Of a stretch of DNA of 20,126 nt, positions 16,218 through 20,126 are shown piece by piece (the stretch's first letter is position 1; each line of letters begins with the position of its first letter). Source of the DNA: a candidate division TA06 bacterium DG_78 (lineage in GTDB: Bacteria > Hydrothermota > Tepidihabitantia > SM23-42); NCBI GenBank assembly GCA_001303225.1, contig LJNI01000018.1, positions 1 to 20,126 of the forward strand. The letters are read 5' to 3'. The translations under genes were made by a program, and so were the position numbers. Under the pieces are notes generated by a model that was not told where the DNA came from, made no database searches, and saw nothing but the letters and a program-made list of their open reading frames with translations.

Positions 16218-18074
16218 TTATTTGATAATGACAAACTCTACTCTTCGGTTCTGTGCTCGTCCTGCAATCGTTTTATTGGATGCAGTTGGTCGTGATTCCC
16301 CATAGCCGACAGGAATGAGCCTTGATGGGTCAATACCATGCCTCGTCACCATATAGTTATGCACTGACGCAGCCCTATCCTGCGAAAGCTTCATGTTATA
16401 GGAATCAGATCCAATACTGTCAGTGTGACCCTGGACTTCGATTTTGACGGTCGGATTTCCGCTGAATACAATCTTAATCGTTTTTGCGGCTTCATCAAGC
16501 ACTGAATACGATTCAGGTTTTATATCTGACTTTGCGGTTTCGAAGTAAACCTCAGGAAGGACGATTTTGAATTCCTTTTTCACGAGTGCCACTTCGAGCT
16601 CGAGTGTTTTCGCAGCCTCAATCTTTACGTCGCGTTCATAGGGAAGATAGAATTCCTCTACAGCCATCACCTTCACCTTATAGGCTCCTGCCTTGAGCGT
16701 TTTCTTAAATTTGCCATCGGCTTTTTCAGCAGCCATATCTCCGACCGTAACTGTCGCCATCATCGGTTTTTTGGTCTCGATATCGATAATGTTCAATACT
16801 AACACACCTTCTTTTGGAATTGGCTCGAGTGCTACAGCAACAGGAGTTGTCTCTCCTGGTTTTACCAAGAGATCGACTTCATACGGCTTGTAACCTGTTG
16901 CACCGACCGTCAATTTATGAATGTCTGGATCGAGTTCTGTAAATTCAAAGAGTCCCTCAGCAGTCGCCACTTTTGATTCGACCAAGACCCCTTCTCGATA
17001 GATACCGACATTCGCTGCCAATGGTTGATTTGTTTTGCTGTCGGTCACTGTACCAGCAATGATGCCAGTCAAAATTTCTGGGCTGAAATCATGCGTGTAT
17101 GATACGCCAAAGTGACCTACCCAATCTGGAGTTGCGCCGAAACCAGTGGTGACGTTAAAGCTATCTGTCTGTGCAGTTGGAAACGACCTCTCGTTCTCAC
17201 CCTCAAAGGCTCGAATATCAAATGCGAATGTGATGTTGAAATCGCCAGGTTTAAAGCTCAATCCTGGTGTTATATACACAGGATTAGGTCCCCAGAGTGA
17301 GTCGCCGAGAAAGGTAAAAAATTCATCTGCGTTCGGGTAGTCAATGCCGCTGAATTCGATAAACGGCACAATCCAACCTCCGTCCATACTGATTGCGGCA
17401 TTATAAATACTGTAGTTCTTTGTCATGCCGCCGCCTTCTGCACCGGCAAAGACATAACCGAGATTCAAGTCAAAAGCGACTCTCTCTGCTTTTATCGTGA
17501 ACAATCCAATTGCACCAATGTCAAAGCCGTCGCTCGAGAAGTACCTGAATGTACCGCCTTTATTCGCATAGCATACATTAAAGAATATATAATCTTTTAC
17601 TTCGAGTGTATCAATATTTCTGTCATCACCGGTCGGTATCGAAGCGAATGTGTACAATCCATATTTAAATATTTTACCGGTTGTATTGAATTTCAAACCT
17701 ACCCTGGTATCACCAAATCCAACACTCGCACGGTTGTCATCAGTATCTTCATAATCAATACCTTCGCCTTTGTATACTCCTGCAACATTGAATGAAAACC
17801 AGTCAGTGAATGCGTATCCCATGTCCATGCCGATATCACCTGCGCCATATCTTGCGTCTCTCCCAGCTAATGCATTGCCGATTGAATCGCCTGTTGGGTC
17901 AGCAATTCGCGTTATATAATAGCCACGTGCATAGAACCCGAAGTTGAACGTTCCTGCAGATCCATTATCCGCAGAAATGGATTTAATGAGACCCATCGAA
18001 CCATCGAGATTTGGCATTGCAAATGCTACCGATGCAACAACCAAAAACATAACAATATACCTGCAGCTCCTCAT
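16218..18074 (-). CDS. OmpA-family outer-membrane protein with internal CarboxypepD-like domains
   Basis: The 618-residue protein starts with a signal peptide cut after about residue 19 (SVAFA). Residues about 20-330 are aromatic, alternating beta strands that look like an outer-membrane barrel. From about 335 to 425 there is a carboxypeptidase-regulatory-like fold (GIIAGTVTDSKTNQPLAANV ... GYKPYEVDL), then a second, more divergent one to about 500. The last 110 residues are an OmpA peptidoglycan-binding domain (VYFETAKSDIKPES, GHTDSIGSDSYNMKLSQDRA, GYGESRP, GRAQNRRVEF) with the usual Asp and Arg for diaminopimelate. It probably ties the outer membrane to the cell wall. A strong AAGGAGG ribosome site precedes the ATG, and a good promoter lies about 90 bases upstream. 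Two Ig-like spacer modules before the anchor are not found in classic E. coli OmpA. Confidence 0.9.
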   Translation of the reverse strand: MRSCRYIVMFLVVASVAFAMPNLDGSMGLIKSISADNGSAGTFNFGFYARGYYITRIADPTGDSIGNALAGRDARYGAGDIGMDMGYAFTDWFSFNVAGVYKGEGIDYEDTDDNRASVGFGDTRVGLKFNTTGKIFKYGLYTFASIPTGDDRNIDTLEVKDYIFFNVCYANKGGTFRYFSSDGFDIGAIGLFTIKAERVAFDLNLGYVFAGAEGGGMTKNYSIYNAAISMDGGWIVPFIEFSGIDYPNADEFFTFLGDSLWGPNPVYITPGLSFKPGDFNITFAFDIRAFEGENERSFPTAQTDSFNVTTGFGATPDWVGHFGVSYTHDFSPEILTGIIAGTVTDSKTNQPLAANVGIYREGVLVESKVATAEGLFEFTELDPDIHKLTVGATGYKPYEVDLLVKPGETTPVAVALEPIPKEGVLVLNIIDIETKKPMMATVTVGDMAAEKADGKFKKTLKAGAYKVKVMAVEEFYLPYERDVKIEAAKTLELEVALVKKEFKIVLPEVYFETAKSDIKPESYSVLDEAAKTIKIVFSGNPTVKIEVQGHTDSIGSDSYNMKLSQDRAASVHNYMVTRHGIDPSRLIPVGYGESRPTASNKTIAGRAQNRRVEFVIIK

Positions 18075-18161
18075 AGAACCTCCTTTCTTAAGTGAGAGCC
18101 ATAATAATCTTGTTGACTAGAGCAACAATATTGCCTTGTCAACCATATAATCTTATCGATG

Positions 18162-18189
18162 ACTATAACCATCTTTAGACCTTTGTCAA
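18162..18189 (-). promoter_or_regulatory. Promoter of the ompA-like gene
   Basis: Minus strand: TTGACA (18189-18184), 16 bp, TATAGT (18167-18162). Predicted start is about 18155, giving a leader of roughly 80 bases. A second TTGACA at 18142-18137 lacks a good -10 partner. The leader also contains TTGTTG-N7-CAACAA. Confidence 0.7.
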
Positions 18190-18215
18190 CCCCTTAGTAA
18201 ATGAAGGATAATCTT

Positions 18216-19874
18216 TTATTCCAGAAAGATGAGTTTTCTGGTTGCTGAAGACGCTTCAGTACTCAATCTACAGAAATAAACTCCACTCGTGAGCTTTTTA
18301 CCAGTATCATCTGTACCGTCCCAGATGACGTGGTCGGATAGTCGTATTGTCTTATAGTCAAATTGCCCCTTGGTCCTGAGACCATCGGGATCGAATGATC
18401 TCACCAATTTTCCTGTGATATCATAGATTCGTAATTCGCCATACGCACTACGCCCTACGCAAAATCTAATTTCGGTTTTTTCTCTGAATGGATTTGGTGT
18501 GTTCTGTAAGAGAGTAAACGCAGGTGCTGCGTGGGTATCATTTTCTTCGATGCCGACTGCGCAGAGGCTGACAACAGTAAAATCTAGACTCGTTTCGCTC
18601 CCAGTACTATATCCTGCACCATAGACATTACCGTCATCTCCATAACAGATTGCATAGCCTCGATCACCGCTATTATCAGGTCCATTGTATCGATAGATCC
18701 AGTCTACATTATCAGGACTCGTAAGAGTAATGACAATAAAATCCGAGGAAGTTCCCATACCTGTGCTTCTGCCTGCAGCATATATGTTTCCATCATTACC
18801 ATAAACTACCGAATAAAATTCATCACCCTGATGGGCTGGTCCATCATACCGATACGTCCAATTCGTATCTCCGATTGCCGGATTAAGGCTTATTAATATA
18901 CAATCAGTCCAGTCGCCCTCACCATCTCCTGCAGCATAGACATTACCATCTGCACCATAGGTAATGGCACGGGCATAGTTCTCCACGCTATCCGGTGTAT
19001 TATATCGGTAAGTCCAATTTGTATCACCTTCAGAATCATAACGTACGACAAAGAAATCATAACCAGTACTATAACTGTAGCCAGCAGCATAGATATTACC
19101 ATCTGCACCATATGTTATATCAAAAGCTTCTTCTGTATCATGAACAGGTCCATCATACCGGTTAATCCAGCGCACCAGACCATTGTCTCTAAGGCTTATG
19201 ACAATGAAATCTGACGTGACGTCATAACTATATCCAGCAGCATAGATATCTCCATCATCACCATAGACAATTGCATTGGCTTCATCAGAACCATTTCCAG
19301 GTCCATTGTATCGGTAGGTCCAGTTGGTGTCACCATCTTGAGCATTAAAACTAATTACGATAAAATCTTTTCCAGAACCATTGTGAGTAGTTACTCCGGC
19401 AACGTATACATTACCGTCTGCACCATAGACAAGGTCAAAGGCTTCATCAGCTCCATTACCAGGTCCATCATAATGGTATATCCATCTTACTAGGCCATCT
19501 GTATCCAAGCATATTACTGTAAAATCTGATGACGCACCGCTCCACCGTGTATTTCCTGCGACATAAATATTGCCATCATCACCATAAACAATAGCATATG
19601 CTTCATCATTTTGATCTGCAGAACCATTATATCGATAAGTCCAGTTTGTATCACCTGCAGCAGTGAGACTGACTACAAAAAAATCATCATTAAAAGTAGT
19701 GCCATAACTACGGCCTGCAGCATAAATATTACCATCTGCACCATAGATGATTGCATTCGCTCCATCCGTATAACCGTTTGCTGGACCATTATACCTGTAC
19801 ACCCAGTTTTCAGTCTGAGCACAGATTATAAGAGGTAATAAACACATGAATGCTACTATATTCAAACTTTTCAT
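18216..19874 (-). CDS. Exported eight-repeat beta-propeller (SBBP-like) protein with C-terminal sorting tail
   Basis: The 552-residue protein has a signal peptide (about 1-19, ending IICA). Residues about 22-441 are eight tandem copies of a 50-55-residue unit of the form NWTYRYNGP ... AIVYGDDGNIYAAG ... DFIVISL. This fits a beta-propeller of the SBBP-repeat type, one blade per unit. The last 110 residues are a sorting-type domain: TLLQNTPNPFREKTEIRF, LRIYDITGKLVRSFDPDG, VIWDGTDDTGKKLTSGVYF. No enzyme motif is present; a surface binding or structural role is the most I can infer. A GGGAGGA ribosome site (19878-19884) supports this start. The tail is nearly the same DNA as that of the M14 peptidase over 92 bases. 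Confidence 0.85.
   Translation of the reverse strand: MKSLNIVAFMCLLPLIICAQTENWVYRYNGPANGYTDGANAIIYGADGNIYAAGRSYGTTFNDDFFVVSLTAAGDTNWTYRYNGSADQNDEAYAIVYGDDGNIYVAGNTRWSGASSDFTVICLDTDGLVRWIYHYDGPGNGADEAFDLVYGADGNVYVAGVTTHNGSGKDFIVISFNAQDGDTNWTYRYNGPGNGSDEANAIVYGDDGDIYAAGYSYDVTSDFIVISLRDNGLVRWINRYDGPVHDTEEAFDITYGADGNIYAAGYSYSTGYDFFVVRYDSEGDTNWTYRYNTPDSVENYARAITYGADGNVYAAGDGEGDWTDCILISLNPAIGDTNWTYRYDGPAHQGDEFYSVVYGNDGNIYAAGRSTGMGTSSDFIVITLTSPDNVDWIYRYNGPDNSGDRGYAICYGDDGNVYGAGYSTGSETSLDFTVVSLCAVGIEENDTHAAPAFTLLQNTPNPFREKTEIRFCVGRSAYGELRIYDITGKLVRSFDPDGLRTKGQFDYKTIRLSDHVIWDGTDDTGKKLTSGVYFCRLSTEASSATRKLIFLE
18552..19811 (-). repeat. Eight tandem propeller repeats (coding)
   Basis: About 1260 bases code for eight units averaging 52.5 residues. 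First-strand motifs run NWV, NWT, RWI, NWT, RWI, NWT, NWT, DWI. The partial alternation of NWT and RWI, with matching endings GDT and GLV, suggests growth by duplication of a two-blade block. Confidence 0.8.
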
Positions 19875-19934
19875 TAATCCTCCCTTCGTATAAAAATCTA
19901 CAATGATGTTATCGTATCACAAAAAAAACACTAA

Positions 19935-19962
19935 ATAATACATTAGGCATCGAGTTTGTCAA
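19935..19962 (-). promoter_or_regulatory. Promoter of the propeller-protein gene
   Basis: Minus strand: TTGACA (19962-19957), 16 bp, TATTAT (19940-19935). Predicted start is about 19928, so the leader is about 54 bases and includes a run of A/T and the GGGAGGA ribosome site. Confidence 0.7.
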
Positions 19963-19972
19963 GGGAAAGTGA

Positions 19973-20126
19973 TTATTTCCCGCTTGGCAAATGTGGTTCT
20001 ATAAAAATGACCTCTTCTCGCATTAAGATGACACTGCCTGGTTTTCCTTTTTTATTTTTCTTCAAGTATTTACGCTGGGTATACGATACAGGTACCTTCT
20101 TCTGTTTTTTCGCCTTGCTGAAATAT
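19973..20126 (-). CDS. NFACT/RqcH-like protein, C-terminal end (partial)
   Basis: The last 50 or so codons of a minus-strand gene enter from the right edge and stop with TAA at 19975-19973. They read YFSKAKKQKKVPVSYTQRKY, then LKKNKKGKPGSVILMREEVI and a short tail. The pattern 'Y-S-K-A ... V-P-V-x-Y-T ... K-Y ... K-x-G-K-P-G-x-V' is that of the NFACT-R (DUF814) RNA-binding domain at the end of RqcH/Tae2/FbpA proteins. In ribosome quality control, RqcH adds alanine tails to stalled nascent chains. The fragment is short, so the family call is likely but not certain. The promoter of the next gene begins 10 bases after the stop. Confidence 0.65.
   Translation of the reverse strand, partial: YFSKAKKQKKVPVSYTQRKYLKKNKKGKPGSVILMREEVIFIEPHLPSGK

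Noticed and set aside
18552..19811. Possible CRISPR array, because of the regularly spaced repeats
   Set aside because: The repeats are about 158 bases, imperfect and in one open frame with a signal peptide; they encode propeller blades.
19856..19874. Lipoprotein signal in the propeller protein (Cys near the cleavage site)
   Set aside because: The residues before the Cys are I-I, not the small residue a lipobox needs; cleavage after Ala is more likely.

Overview
The window reads as ordinary chromosomal DNA from an uncultured, moderately AT-rich, Gram-negative-type bacterium. It has an OmpA-family envelope protein, a MurJ flippase, signal peptidase I, and two exported proteins ending in a Bacteroidetes-like C-terminal sorting region (IYPNPF / NTPNPF, then IWDGTD and GVYF). 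My best guess is a candidate phylum of the WOR-3/Stahlbacteria kind. That rests on remembered protein style, not on a search. No phage, IS element, CRISPR array or defence island is visible.

Layout, left to right. (1) 1-908, minus: nrdR, then an overlapping nrdD-like ribonucleotide reductase running off the left edge. They are preceded by a consensus promoter bracketed by two NrdR-box-like sites. (2) 1226-6261, minus: tRNA-Val(GAC) followed by five tightly packed genes: a COG1579 coiled-coil zinc-ribbon protein, an RNase HI-like protein, a KtrB/TrkH potassium channel subunit, a YtcJ-like amidohydrolase and a YihY/BrkB membrane protein. (3) 6355-9446, plus: signal peptidase I, then a secreted M14 zinc carboxypeptidase. 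(4) 9539-13089: divergent murJ (minus) and a membrane glycosyltransferase fused to TPRs (plus). (5) 13115-16074, plus: the glycolytic operon gap-pgk-tpiA, closed by a bidirectional terminator at about 16167-16201. (6) 16218-19957, minus: an OmpA-like barrel/peptidoglycan-anchor protein, and an exported eight-repeat beta-propeller protein with a sorting tail. (7) 19973-20126, minus: the C-terminal tail of an NFACT/RqcH-like protein running off the right edge.

The genes are mostly housekeeping: dNTP synthesis control, K+ uptake, protein export, lipid II flipping, lower glycolysis, ribosome rescue and envelope proteins. The more unusual signals are regulatory or structural at the DNA level. Eight sigma-A-type promoters can be read directly, seven of them with a 16-bp spacer. 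Three of them (lepB, murJ, glycosyltransferase) sit so close to the start codon that the mRNAs should be leaderless. The two sorting tails share a 39-nt exact match although the rest of the genes differ. The RNase HI-like protein has Asn where the fourth catalytic Asp is expected. Several intergenic gaps, and the variable part of the sorting tails, contain short word-like repeats (GATATCAGATATC-type, TACGC-type, GATTACACAGAT-type). I did not find a convincing new multi-gene system.
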